The translations under genes and the position numbers were made by a program. Under the pieces are notes generated by a model. That model was not told the origin of the DNA and made no database searches. It worked only from the letters and a program-made list of their open reading frames with translations. Below are positions 54,908 to 63,796 of a stretch of 64,000 bases of DNA, piece by piece. The stretch lies in assembly GCA_035491895.1 (NCBI GenBank), contig DATJJY010000045.1, positions 10,651-74,650 on the forward strand. Reading direction: 5' to 3'. This DNA is from DASTHG01 sp035491895 (lineage in GTDB: Bacteria > Gemmatimonadota > Gemmatimonadetes > Gemmatimonadales > GWC2-71-9). Within the stretch, counting starts at the first letter, position 1. The number at the start of each line of letters is the position of its first letter.

Positions 54908-56024
54908 GCAGTACGTTCTCATAGAGGCGCTCGTACTGCGGCACGATCCGGTCGGCCGAGAAATCATCCGCTCGCCGCACCGCGTGGCGCCGCATCTCCT
55001 CCAGCCGCTCCGGATCGCGCAGCACTTCGATGGCCCGATCGGTCATCGTCGCGACGTCGCCCACGTCCGCGAGGAAGCCCGACTCTCCTTCCGTCACAAC
55101 TTCGGGGAGCCCGCCCACGCGGCTCGCGATGACCGGCACCCCGCACGCCATCGCCTCGAGCGCCGCCAGACCGAACGATTCGGTCTCGGAGGGGAGCAGG
55201 AAGAGATCGCCGCCGCGCAGCAGGTCGGCGACATCGTCGACTCGTCCCGCGAAGCGGACGTTGCGCTGCACGCCGAGCCGGACGGCCTCACGTTGCGCCG
55301 GATCCCGGTCCGGACCGTCTCCGACCATCACGAGCGTCGCCTTCATCGCCTTGCGCACCCCGGCGAATACGCGCACGACGTCGACGAGGCGTTTCACGGG
55401 ACGGAAATTGGAGATGTGCACCAGGACACGGTGGTCCGGCGGCGCCAGCTTGCAGCGCATCGCGGGATCGGTCGCCGGGAAGTACTCCACCTTATTGATG
55501 AAGTTGGGAATGACGAGCACCTCGCACCCGTCGCAGCCGAACGTGCGGTACGTCTCCTCGCGCAGGAACGCGGAGACCGCGGTGACGCGATCGGAGTGCT
55601 CGATGGAGAACTTGGTGAGCGAGAAGTAGGACGGATCCTTGCCGACGAGGGTGATGTCGGTGCCGTGCAGCGTCGTCACGACCTTCAAATCCCGCTCCTC
55701 GGCGAGCATCTGCTTCGCGAGCCACGCCGTGGCGGCATGGGGAATCGCGTAGTGCACGTGCATGACCTGCAGCTCTTCCCGCTGGGCGACCTCGTGCTGT
55801 TTCACCGCCAGCGCGAAGGCGTACTGCGACTGTTCGAACAGCGGATAATCGGCCGGCACGACCTCGTGAAACGTGACGTGCTCGGTAACGCCGCGCAGCC
55901 GGAACGGACTGGCGTAGGAGATGAAATGCACGTCGTGCCCGCGCCGCGCGAGCTCGAGGCCGAGCTCCGTCGCGACGGCCCCGGAGCCGCCGTAGGTCGG
56001 ATATAGAGTGATGCCGATTCTCAT
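54900..56024 (-). CDS. bshA: N-acetyl-alpha-D-glucosaminyl L-malate synthase (BshA), bacillithiol biosynthesis
   Basis: A 374-residue GT4-family glycosyltransferase joining GlcNAc to L-malate, the first step of bacillithiol synthesis. GITLYPTYGGSGAVATELG at 4-22 and GHDVHFISYASPFRL are BshA signatures. HVHYAIPHA, HISNFRPVKR and the donor-binding SETESFGLAALEAMACGVPVIAS at 285-308 follow. BshB and BshC are not in the window. Between this gene and miaA lies a GGTCTGA heptamer array that also forms its 5' flank, so no clear ribosome-binding site is seen. Confidence 0.92.
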   Translation of the reverse strand: MRIGITLYPTYGGSGAVATELGLELARRGHDVHFISYASPFRLRGVTEHVTFHEVVPADYPLFEQSQYAFALAVKQHEVAQREELQVMHVHYAIPHAATAWLAKQMLAEERDLKVVTTLHGTDITLVGKDPSYFSLTKFSIEHSDRVTAVSAFLREETYRTFGCDGCEVLVIPNFINKVEYFPATDPAMRCKLAPPDHRVLVHISNFRPVKRLVDVVRVFAGVRKAMKATLVMVGDGPDRDPAQREAVRLGVQRNVRFAGRVDDVADLLRGGDLFLLPSETESFGLAALEAMACGVPVIASRVGGLPEVVTEGESGFLADVGDVATMTDRAIEVLRDPERLEEMRRHAVRRADDFSADRIVPQYERLYENVLRD

Positions 56025-56033
56025 GGGAACCGA

Positions 56034-56091
56034 GACCTCAGACCTCAGACGTCAGACCTCAGACCTCAGACATCAGACACCAGCCGACACC
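56034..56091. repeat. GGTCTGA heptamer array between miaA and bshA
   Basis: On the minus strand units TGTCTGA, GGTCTGA, GGTCTGA, CGTCTGA, GGTCTGA and GGTCTCG follow in exact 7-bp register. The array begins in the last codons of miaA and covers its stop and the gap to bshA. Confidence 0.8.
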
Positions 56092-57125
56092 AACCGCCAA
56101 CGGGCTTCAATGGTGGCGGCCAAGTCGTTCGCCGATTCCGTCGCGTCGAGCATCCACACCTGATCGGGCTGATGTCCGACCTCTGACGTCTGAACCCGTA
56201 GTTGATTTCGAAACCACGTCTCCTGCCGCTTCGCATACTGGCGTGACGACCGCACGATCGCGTCGCGCAGTTCGCCCGGCTGGATCCGGCCCGCCAGCAT
56301 GGCGACGATCTCGCGATACCCCACCCCGTCGAGACCGGCGGCGTCGGGCGCCGTGCCGCGCGCCAGCTCGGCGCGAACCTCGTCCACGAACCCGGCCGCC
56401 AGCATGGCGTCGACCCGCTCGGCGATGCGGCGCCGCAGCAGCTCGCGCGGAATCGTGAGCACGATGTACCAGGGGCGCATCACCCCGGCCGCGCGGGCCA
56501 TGCGCTGCCACAGCGAGAGCGGACGTCCCGTCAACAGCGCGACTTCGAGCACACGCGCCGCGCGCTGCCGTCCGCCGCCGGAAAATCGCGGGTCGAGGCG
56601 CAGCGCCCAGCGCGAGAGATCCGGCCCCGGCAGCGTGGCCGTCCAGTCGCGCAGCCGATCACGCCGCGCCGGATCGAGTGGTGGCTCCTGAAACAAGCCG
56701 TCGGCGAGCGCGCGGACGTAGAATCCCGTTCCGCCCACGACCAGCGGCACTCGGCCCCCGGCCCGGGCCGTCGTGAGCCATCCCGCCGCTTCGCGGGCGA
56801 ATCGGCCGGCGCTGAAACGCTCCCCCGGCTCGACGAGATCGACCCCCTCGTGCGGGACCTGGGCGCGCAACAGAGCGGTGGGCTTGGCGGTCCCGATGTC
56901 GAGGCGGCGATAGACCTGCCGGGCATCGGCCGAGATCACCGTGAGCGGGAGACGCTGCGCCAGCGCGATGGCGACCGCGGTCTTCCCGACGGCCGTCGGA
57001 CCGACGATGACGGGTGTGAGCGGGCGGTCGGGCGGATAGGCAGACGGGCGGAGGAGACCCACAGGCGATACGCGCCCGCGCCCGACCGACTGACCGCCTG
57101 ACCGCCTGACCGCCGTCTTTCTCAT
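56073..57125 (-). CDS. miaA: tRNA dimethylallyltransferase with repeat-encoded N-terminal extension
   Basis: Adds a dimethylallyl group to A37 of tRNAs reading U-starting codons. The 350-residue protein has a P-loop GPTAVGKT at 42-49, followed by ISADARQVYRRLDIGTAKP and GGTGFYVRAL. About 38 N-terminal residues precede the usual start; they are encoded by GACCGCC-type repeats. Near the C-terminus RVQTSEVGHQ is encoded by a GTCTGA-type unit (56176-56200), and the stop lies in another array. The ATG overlaps mutL as ATGA, which supports the long form. Confidence 0.95.
   Translation of the reverse strand: MRKTAVRRSGGQSVGRGRVSPVGLLRPSAYPPDRPLTPVIVGPTAVGKTAVAIALAQRLPLTVISADARQVYRRLDIGTAKPTALLRAQVPHEGVDLVEPGERFSAGRFAREAAGWLTTARAGGRVPLVVGGTGFYVRALADGLFQEPPLDPARRDRLRDWTATLPGPDLSRWALRLDPRFSGGGRQRAARVLEVALLTGRPLSLWQRMARAAGVMRPWYIVLTIPRELLRRRIAERVDAMLAAGFVDEVRAELARGTAPDAAGLDGVGYREIVAMLAGRIQPGELRDAIVRSSRQYAKRQETWFRNQLRVQTSEVGHQPDQVWMLDATESANDLAATIEARWRLVSAGV
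56176..56200. repeat. GTCTGA-type unit inside the miaA C-terminal region
   Basis: CTGATGT, CCGACCT, CTGACGT and CTGAACC follow in 7-bp steps and encode RVQTSEVGHQ in MiaA. This is the second repeat site in the gene. Confidence 0.6.
57034..57113. repeat. GACCGCC-type repeats in the miaA 5' coding region
   Basis: GACCGCCT occurs in tandem three times (about 57087-57113), preceded by CCGACCGACT. A second cluster, GGCGGTCGGGCGGATAGG, lies near 57023-57040. They encode the non-conserved N-terminal extension of MiaA. Confidence 0.65.
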
Positions 57126-58810
57126 CTCCCAAATCTCCGCTCTAACTCGCCTTTGGGAAGCTGCACGATCGTGGGTCGTCCGTGAACGTCGTGTGCGGGG
57201 AGTGTGGCGCTCAACAGCCGGCGCACCAGCTCTCGCGCTTCCTCGGGATCGAGATGGTGTCCCGCCTTGATCGCGGCGCGGCAGGCGAACGTCGCCCCGA
57301 ACCGCTCGAGCCGGTTCGCCCAGCCGCCGAACCGGCCGCCCGCCAGGTCGCTCACCAGCTCTTGCAGGCAGCGTGCCGCCTCGAAGCGCGGATGCGGATT
57401 GGGGGCCGTGTGCACCACGACGGTCCGACCCGAGAACGGCTCCAGCTCGAATCCCACACGCGCCAAGAGCTCACGATGCGCGTCGATCGCTTCGAGCTCG
57501 GGGCCGCTGAATTCCAGGGTGAGCGGCAACAGCAAACGCTGGGCCGGTGCGCCGTCCCCGGAGAGCTGCCGCATCACCTGCTCGTACAATACGCGCTCGT
57601 GCGCGGAATGCTGGTCCACGATCGCGACCGCGTCTTCGGTCTGGAACAGGAGATAGGTGTCGAACACCTGCAGCAGCTCGGGACCGCGTGGACGCCCGCC
57701 CATGGGCTCGGTGAACAGCTCCGTGGGCATCCCGGCCGGAATCGTCCCCGTCCCGTCCCACGGCGTCGCCTCGAGCACCGGCGCGGCTCCGCTGGAGGCT
57801 CCCCCGAGCGGCGCGGCGGCGTCCAACGGAGCCAGCGCGCGCCGCACCCCCTCCTCCACCAGCTGCTCGATCTGAATCCGATCGCGGAACCGTACCTCCG
57901 CTTTCGTGGGGTGCACGTTCACGTCCACGGCGTCGCCCGGAAGATCGAGAAACAGGAGCAGCGACGGCCGGTCCCCCGGCGCGATCGCCGAGCGATATCC
58001 GGCCTCGGCCGCGCGCAACAGGAATGGATCCTTCACCGGACGCCCGCGCACGAACACGAACGCCTTGCGGCCCGCCGGACGCGCCTGTGACGGACGCTGT
58101 GCGAACCCCGACACTTCGGCGCCACCGACCCGGGTCGAGAGCGGCAACAGCGTGTCGGCCAGGTCCCGTCCCCACAGGGCGTGGATGCGCTCGATCAGGC
58201 GCGCGGCCGCCGGCGCGTCGAGCAGCGGCCGTCCATCACTCGTCAGCGAGAAGGCGACGTCGGGGCGCGCCAGCGCGAGCACGGTGAGCACATCGGAGAC
58301 CGCGCGCGTCTCCGTGGCGGGGGCGCGCAGGAACTTGCGCCGCGCCGGCGTATTGAAGAACAGGCCGCGCACCGTCACCGACGTCCCCTGCTGCCGCACC
58401 GCGGGCTCCGCGGCCTCGATCGTCCCGCCGGTCACCCGCAACCGGATGCCGCTTGCCCCGTCCGCGGTCTCGAGCTCGAAGCGGGACACGGAGGCGATTG
58501 CCGGCAGCGCTTCGCCCCGGAAGCCGAAAGAGCCGACGCCGATGAGATCGGCAACGGAGCGGATCTTGCTCGTGGCGTGGCGCCGCAATGCCAGCTGCGC
58601 GTCGTCGGGCGCCATTCCGTGCCCGTCGTCCGAGACCCGGATCAGCGCCCGCCCGCCTTCCTCGATCTCGACCCGGACCACTCGCGCCCCGGCGTCGAGG
58701 GCGTTCTCGACCAGCTCTTTCACGACCGACGCCGGCCGCTCGACCACCTCCCCCGCCGCGATCTGATCGGCCACGCGGTCGGGGAGGACGGCGATGCGCG
58801 GCGGGTTCAC
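57122..58810 (-). CDS. mutL: DNA mismatch repair protein MutL
   Basis: A 562-residue MutL that links MutS mismatch recognition to strand processing. The GHKL ATPase has AAGEVVERPASVVKELVENALDAGA, DDGHGMAPDDAQLALRRHATSKI and GFRGEALPAIASVS. The C-terminal half keeps variants of the endonuclease motifs: DQHSAHERVLYEQ (usually DQHAxxExxxxE), ACRAAIKAG, DVHGRPT (usually CPHGRPT) and a terminal FGR. GTG start overlapping the bat gene stop as GTGA. Endonuclease activity is likely but the two substitutions leave it open. Confidence 0.96.
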   Translation of the reverse strand: MNPPRIAVLPDRVADQIAAGEVVERPASVVKELVENALDAGARVVRVEIEEGGRALIRVSDDGHGMAPDDAQLALRRHATSKIRSVADLIGVGSFGFRGEALPAIASVSRFELETADGASGIRLRVTGGTIEAAEPAVRQQGTSVTVRGLFFNTPARRKFLRAPATETRAVSDVLTVLALARPDVAFSLTSDGRPLLDAPAAARLIERIHALWGRDLADTLLPLSTRVGGAEVSGFAQRPSQARPAGRKAFVFVRGRPVKDPFLLRAAEAGYRSAIAPGDRPSLLLFLDLPGDAVDVNVHPTKAEVRFRDRIQIEQLVEEGVRRALAPLDAAAPLGGASSGAAPVLEATPWDGTGTIPAGMPTELFTEPMGGRPRGPELLQVFDTYLLFQTEDAVAIVDQHSAHERVLYEQVMRQLSGDGAPAQRLLLPLTLEFSGPELEAIDAHRELLARVGFELEPFSGRTVVVHTAPNPHPRFEAARCLQELVSDLAGGRFGGWANRLERFGATFACRAAIKAGHHLDPEEARELVRRLLSATLPAHDVHGRPTIVQLPKGELERRFGR

Positions 58811-61167
58811 AACCGCACGACCTGGCTCGAGAGCACCCACCCGTTGACGCCGTCGCTGCGCCGGATTCGCAGCCAGCGTCCGCCGGCGAACGTGTCGACC
58901 ACCTCCGCCGCCGCGCCCGGCTCGAGCACCAGACTCGCGCTGGAGGGACCGTAGGGCGCGGCCCGCACGGGGGTGCGCGGGCTCGTGATCACGACGAGCG
59001 GCCGGTCGTCACGACGCTGCTCGAACACCCCGAGCACGGCCGCAGTGAGCGCGAGCGTGCCGAACGAGGCACCCACGATGCGCCGCGCCCCGCGACTCAC
59101 GATCAGCACCCCCCAGCACACGATCCAGAGCGTCGCCGCCACGATCCACCACTCACCCGGAGTGAGCAACCCGACATCGAGCAGGCTCGCGCTCGCGGCG
59201 TCGGGAGGCGGCAGCAGGTCGCGCGCGCGCCGGATCGCGCCGTTGCGGGGCGCGAGACGCTCCGCCATGACCCATGCCGCGACCGCTTTGCCGTCCTCGC
59301 CGCTGCGGTACAGCGTCGCTCCGAGATCGTACCAGTGCGCCGGATCGAGTGTGTCGCGTGCCGCCCGGCCGGAAAACGAATCCGCGGCGGCGCTCAGGGC
59401 CCCGGCCTGGTAAAGCGCCTCGGCGCTCGTCCCCTGAGCCCGTACGTCGCGCACGCCGCCGATCACGGACAGAAGCAGCACTCCGAGCCCGACACTCGAG
59501 CGGCGGCGCCGCCCGCGGCTGTCGTGCGACAACGCTTTCAACACCGCTCGCAGCTCGGCCGCCAGCTCGTGCGGGTCACCGGAAGTGCGCGGCCCATAGC
59601 GAATGCCGCGCAGCCGCTCGCGCAAGCGCCCCACATGCTCGGCGAGCTTGCGCTCGACGCCCGCGGCCCGGAGCGCGCGGGCGAGGCTCTCGCCGTCGTG
59701 GTTGAAGGCATCGGCGACGTGCGCCTGCACCAGGATGCCGAACGCCCGCTCCAGCACCGCCAGCTCGCCCGGGTCGTGCACGGCGGGCTCGACCGGGGGC
59801 GGTGGCGGGGCCCGGCGGCGCAACCGCAGGAACAGCCCAAACGGTGGCACGAGGAATACCGCGAGCCAGCCGACGGGCCACAGCCAGCCCTTCAGCTCAT
59901 CGCTCCAATCGCGCTGGCCCGGCTCGAGCAGCTCGGGTGTGGCGCGCGCCGCGCGGTGCTCCCCGCTCTGGGCCGTCACGAAGGAACGGGCAGGGATGCT
60001 GGCCACCTCGTAGCGGCGGACGGAAGGATCGTAGTACGGATACCGCACTTCGGGGAGCAGGAACACCCCCGCCGAGTCGGGCACGACGAGGAGCCGGAAC
60101 GTCTTCTTGCCGCCGACGTGTCCCCCCGGCGCCTCAATGCGCACGGTGGTCTCTTCCGGATAGGAGCGGAATCCCGGCGGCCAGTGCAGTGCGGGAGGCG
60201 GCCAGAGCTCGACATTCCCGCCGCCGTCGAGCGTCGCGGCGACCTCGAGCGGCTCACCCACGTGGCCCTCGGGGGGATTCACGGCGACCGTGAGCTGCAG
60301 GCTCTCGGCGACGACCCCCAGGTCGCCGGGGGGACGGTCGGCCGCCGGCAGCGGTTGGACGGCCACGACCGCCGAATCGGTCGACAGCGAATAGCGCTCC
60401 TCGGAGCTGAAGAACGAAAAGTTCACCGGGACGGCGTACTCCACCGATCCCGGCGGGATCACGATGCTCCCCGCCGTCAGCGGAAAGAGGATCTGGTGGA
60501 CGGCGTACAGATCCATCGGCAGGCCGTGTACGGTGCGTGACAGCACGACGCCGCTCGGCGTGGCGGGTGGATAGCTCCACACGTTTTCAGGCGTGAGTAG
60601 CGTGAGCAGCGGCGGACGGCGCAGCCGCTCGCGCAGCGGCCGCGGGAACCAGGCCGCGAGAATGACATCGAGCTGATGACCGACGGTGGCGGGGGCCGCG
60701 GGAGCGACGATTGAGAGCGCCACCTGATCGCCGCGGTAGGGTGGCGGTGCCGCAGTGAGCAGCGCACGGGCGGCGACGCTGAGTGCGCCGGTTGGGAACG
60801 ACGCTGCACTGTCCACCGCGATCGTGAACGGGGCCGTGGTCGCGACGGCGTCCCCGACGTGCACGCTCACGGAGCCGATCGTCAACCGCCCCGGCCGCTC
60901 GGCACGGAGCGTGAGCGCCCGCAGCGCCGTGCGCGACGCACCCGCGGTACCCTCGAGCGCGACCTCCGCCGCATCCCGTGTGCCCACGACCGAGAAGCCG
61001 GAGAGTGGCGGCAGGTCGAACCGCGGGGCGTCCACGCCCTGAGCCCGCACCTGGATGGTAAGGGTGACCTCCTCCCCGACCCTGACGCGCGCGCGATCGA
61101 CCGCCGCGGTGACGTCGAGCGCCTGCCCCTGCAGGACCACGAGCAACGCGAGACAGGCGCCGCTCAC
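58807..61167 (-). CDS. BatD-BatE fusion protein
   Basis: A 786-residue membrane protein. A signal segment (about 3-18) is followed by a BatD-type periplasmic part (about 20-430; beta-rich, TIQVRAQGVDAPRFDLPPLSGFSVVG) and a transmembrane helix (about 437-460). A cytoplasmic region and another membrane segment (about 560-575) precede a TPR-like stretch (ALYQAGALSAAADSF..WYDLGATLYRSGEDGKAVAAWVMAERLAP). Two more helices and a C-terminal SH3-like domain (about 720-786, ending NGWVLSSQVVRL) complete it. TPR plus SH3 is the usual separate BatE protein. The GTG overlaps the BatB-like gene as GTGA. Confidence 0.85.
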   Translation of the reverse strand: MSGACLALLVVLQGQALDVTAAVDRARVRVGEEVTLTIQVRAQGVDAPRFDLPPLSGFSVVGTRDAAEVALEGTAGASRTALRALTLRAERPGRLTIGSVSVHVGDAVATTAPFTIAVDSAASFPTGALSVAARALLTAAPPPYRGDQVALSIVAPAAPATVGHQLDVILAAWFPRPLRERLRRPPLLTLLTPENVWSYPPATPSGVVLSRTVHGLPMDLYAVHQILFPLTAGSIVIPPGSVEYAVPVNFSFFSSEERYSLSTDSAVVAVQPLPAADRPPGDLGVVAESLQLTVAVNPPEGHVGEPLEVAATLDGGGNVELWPPPALHWPPGFRSYPEETTVRIEAPGGHVGGKKTFRLLVVPDSAGVFLLPEVRYPYYDPSVRRYEVASIPARSFVTAQSGEHRAARATPELLEPGQRDWSDELKGWLWPVGWLAVFLVPPFGLFLRLRRRAPPPPPVEPAVHDPGELAVLERAFGILVQAHVADAFNHDGESLARALRAAGVERKLAEHVGRLRERLRGIRYGPRTSGDPHELAAELRAVLKALSHDSRGRRRRSSVGLGVLLLSVIGGVRDVRAQGTSAEALYQAGALSAAADSFSGRAARDTLDPAHWYDLGATLYRSGEDGKAVAAWVMAERLAPRNGAIRRARDLLPPPDAASASLLDVGLLTPGEWWIVAATLWIVCWGVLIVSRGARRIVGASFGTLALTAAVLGVFEQRRDDRPLVVITSPRTPVRAAPYGPSSASLVLEPGAAAEVVDTFAGGRWLRIRRSDGVNGWVLSSQVVRL

Positions 61168-62816
61168 CAGTCTTTCACTCCCGGCTCGGCGGCGCGCCGC
61201 GCGCGTCCCATCCGCTCGCGCCGCGTCTTCAGTTCCTCCTGGCCGATCGAGCGCAGGATCTCGTCCGCCTGGGCTTCCGTCATTCCCTGCGGAGTAGGTG
61301 GCGGCTGCTGGCGCTGTTGTTGTTGATTCTGATTTTGGTTCTGCGGCTGCGATTGGCTCTGCCCGCCGCCGCCCTGCCGGCGGCGCCGCTGCGCCAGCTC
61401 GAGGTTCCACTTGGCGGCGCCATCGAGCGGCCGGAGCAACAGCGCCTCGCGGTAGGCTCGTTCCGCTTCACCGAGGTGGGCGTCGCGATGGATGGTGTCC
61501 ATCTCCGCCGCGCGCAGCGCCAGCAATCCTTCATTGTAGAGCGCCCGGAATCGGATATCCGGATCGAGCGAGGTCGCGGCACGCGCCAGTGCGTTGCGGG
61601 CGGTGGAGAAGTCGCGCGCCGCCATCGCCGCGGTGCCGGCGTTGAACCAGGCGGTGTCGCCGTTCCGCGCGTTTACTTCCCCGAGGTACGCATCGCTCGC
61701 CCGCGTGGAATCGCCCAGGTCCCAGTAGAGCTCGGCGAGCGTGCGCCGCCGCGACGGCGTGGGTTGCTGCGCCGACGCCTCCTGCACGCCGGCCAGCCCC
61801 AGCGCCAGGAACACGCCCACGAGCGCGGCGGTGCGCCGCGAGAACGACTGCGAAAGCAGGATGGCGATCGCCAGGACCAGGGGAATCCAGCCGCGCGGCA
61901 TGCCCTGCTGCGTGTTCGTTTCGGTCGCGGGGTTGCGCTTGTATGACGCCACCAGGTCGCGCACCGCTCCGGCCTGATCGGGGAGATCGGCGGCCACGAT
62001 CGTCCCTTGCGCGGCATTGGCCGTCGCGCCGAGTACGTCGTCCATCCGGCTCGTCTCGACCACCTGCCCCTCGTCGTCGGACTGGTACCCCTGGATCGCC
62101 CCCTGGTCGTCCCGCAACGGGATACGCACCGGATCGCGGCCGCCTTCCGCCACGAGGATCAGATGGACGCCCGCTTCCTTGAGCTGCTGGGCGATGCGCA
62201 GCACCGTGGACATCGAGTCGTGGGCTTCGCCGTCGGTAAAGACGACGAGCACGCGGTCGGCGGCACCGGGCTCGGCGGCAAGCAGCTCGCCGCCCATCGC
62301 GAGCCCGGGCGCGAGCGAGGTACCGCCCTCGGAGGCGACGTCGGGGTCGAGTGCGTCGAGATACAGCATCAGCGCCGAGCCGTCGACGGAGAGCGGCGAC
62401 AGGATGTAGCTCGCCCCCGCGAACGCGACGAGACCGAGCCGGTCGCCGTCCAAGTCCTGAGCGAGACGCCGGCCTTCGCGCAACGAGCGCGCCAGCCGAC
62501 TCGATCCCCCGCCTGCATCCTCCGCCAGCATCGAGCGCGAAATGTCCACCGCGACCACGAGATTGAGCCCGCGCGTCTCGGTTTCGATCCGCTCGTTCCC
62601 CCAGCGGGGGCCGGCCAGCGCCACGACGCCCAGGAACGCGGCGAGCGTGATCCCGGTCGGGCCGAAGCGGCCCGCGCCGCGCGCCTGACGCGCCGTCTCG
62701 GCCGACCAGCGGGCTGCGCGGCGCAGCCGCTCGCGGCGCGCCCAGGTGGCGCCGATCCACACCAGAAACCCGATCACCGGGGCGAGCGCCAGAACGAGCG
62801 GGGCGTCGAACGCCAT
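61164..62816 (-). CDS. BatB-BatC fusion protein (VWA domain plus TPR)
   Basis: A 550-residue protein: two N-terminal transmembrane segments, a von Willebrand A domain (about 88-290; MIDAS in VVAVDISRSML, then FTDGEAHD), a third membrane segment (about 310-335), then TPR-like repeats (about 350-470). A Gln/Asn/Pro-rich stretch (QSQSQPQNQNQNQQQQ) and a basic tail end the protein. BatB and BatC are usually separate genes. The start is the ATG overlapping the batA stop; a GTG one codon upstream is also possible. Confidence 0.88.
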   Translation of the reverse strand: MAFDAPLVLALAPVIGFLVWIGATWARRERLRRAARWSAETARQARGAGRFGPTGITLAAFLGVVALAGPRWGNERIETETRGLNLVVAVDISRSMLAEDAGGGSSRLARSLREGRRLAQDLDGDRLGLVAFAGASYILSPLSVDGSALMLYLDALDPDVASEGGTSLAPGLAMGGELLAAEPGAADRVLVVFTDGEAHDSMSTVLRIAQQLKEAGVHLILVAEGGRDPVRIPLRDDQGAIQGYQSDDEGQVVETSRMDDVLGATANAAQGTIVAADLPDQAGAVRDLVASYKRNPATETNTQQGMPRGWIPLVLAIAILLSQSFSRRTAALVGVFLALGLAGVQEASAQQPTPSRRRTLAELYWDLGDSTRASDAYLGEVNARNGDTAWFNAGTAAMAARDFSTARNALARAATSLDPDIRFRALYNEGLLALRAAEMDTIHRDAHLGEAERAYREALLLRPLDGAAKWNLELAQRRRRQGGGGQSQSQPQNQNQNQQQQRQQPPPTPQGMTEAQADEILRSIGQEELKTRRERMGRARRAAEPGVKDW

Positions 62817-63796
62817 CACGGCACCCGCACGACGATGGTGGCCGACAAGACCAGCTCGATCGCCAGCGCCAGGAGTCCCAGTGCCAGCGGGAGCTTCAGT
62901 GCTTCGTCGAAGCGGCGGTAGATCACGTGCTGCACGGTCGTCCGTTCGAGCCGGTTGATCTCGGCGAAGATGTGACGCAGCGATTCGCTGTCGGTGGCGC
63001 GGAAGTAGCGTCCCCCCGTCGACGTCGCGACCTCCGTCAGCAAACCCTCGTCGATCTCGACCGGCAGCATTTGATAGCGCAGGCCCTGCCCGCTCTGCCC
63101 CGTCGGCACCGGCGCCTCGCCCTGCGTCCCCACACCGATCGTATAGATCCGGATCCCGAACGCGCCCGCCGCGCGGGCCGCGGTGCGCGGATCGACGGTG
63201 CCGCGATTGTTCACCCCGTCGGTGAGCAGGATGATCACCCGGCTCTTCCCCGGCGCCCGGCGCAGCCGGTTGGCGGCGGTCGCGATCCCGGTGCCGATCG
63301 CCGTGCCGTCCTCCAGCTCGCCGATGTGCAGATCCTGCAGCGCCGCCTCGAGCACCGCGTGGTCGTTGGTGACCGGCACCTGCGTCAGCGCCTGGCCGGC
63401 GAACGCGACGAGGCCGATCCGGTCCGAGGGCCGGGCCCGCACGAAGTCGATCGCCGTCTGCTTCGCCACGTCGAGCCGGTTGGCCGGGGTGAAGTCCTCC
63501 GCCAGCATGCTGCTCGACAGATCGACGGCGAGGACGATCGAAATCCCCTCGCTGCGCACCTCGGCGCGCGACGCGCCGACGCGGGGGCCCGCCGCGGCGA
63601 TGATCCAGGCGACGAAGCAGATGCAGCGCAGCACGACCGGGACGTGCACCATCCAGCGCCGCTGGGCGATACCGGCGGCGGGCCGTGAATCCGAAACGGG
63701 CGTACCCGACAGCCGCCCGAGGCGCCGGTGGCGCAGCCAGAGCCAGAGCGGCACGAGCAGGAGGAGCGGCAGGAGCCAGGGACGGGCGAAACTCAC
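62816..63796 (-). CDS. batA: BatA-like von Willebrand factor A protein
   Basis: A 326-residue membrane protein with N-terminal transmembrane segments (about 5-22 and 53-72), a VWA domain (about 85-290; MIDAS in VLAVDLSSSMLAE, LLTDGVNNRG) and a C-terminal membrane helix (about 303-323). Bat proteins were linked to aerotolerance in Bacteroides and to virulence in Leptospira; their mechanism is unknown. The GTG overlaps the next upstream gene as GTGA, so the Bat operon continues beyond the window. Confidence 0.92.
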   Translation of the reverse strand: MSFARPWLLPLLLLVPLWLWLRHRRLGRLSGTPVSDSRPAAGIAQRRWMVHVPVVLRCICFVAWIIAAAGPRVGASRAEVRSEGISIVLAVDLSSSMLAEDFTPANRLDVAKQTAIDFVRARPSDRIGLVAFAGQALTQVPVTNDHAVLEAALQDLHIGELEDGTAIGTGIATAANRLRRAPGKSRVIILLTDGVNNRGTVDPRTAARAAGAFGIRIYTIGVGTQGEAPVPTGQSGQGLRYQMLPVEIDEGLLTEVATSTGGRYFRATDSESLRHIFAEINRLERTTVQHVIYRRFDEALKLPLALGLLALAIELVLSATIVVRVP

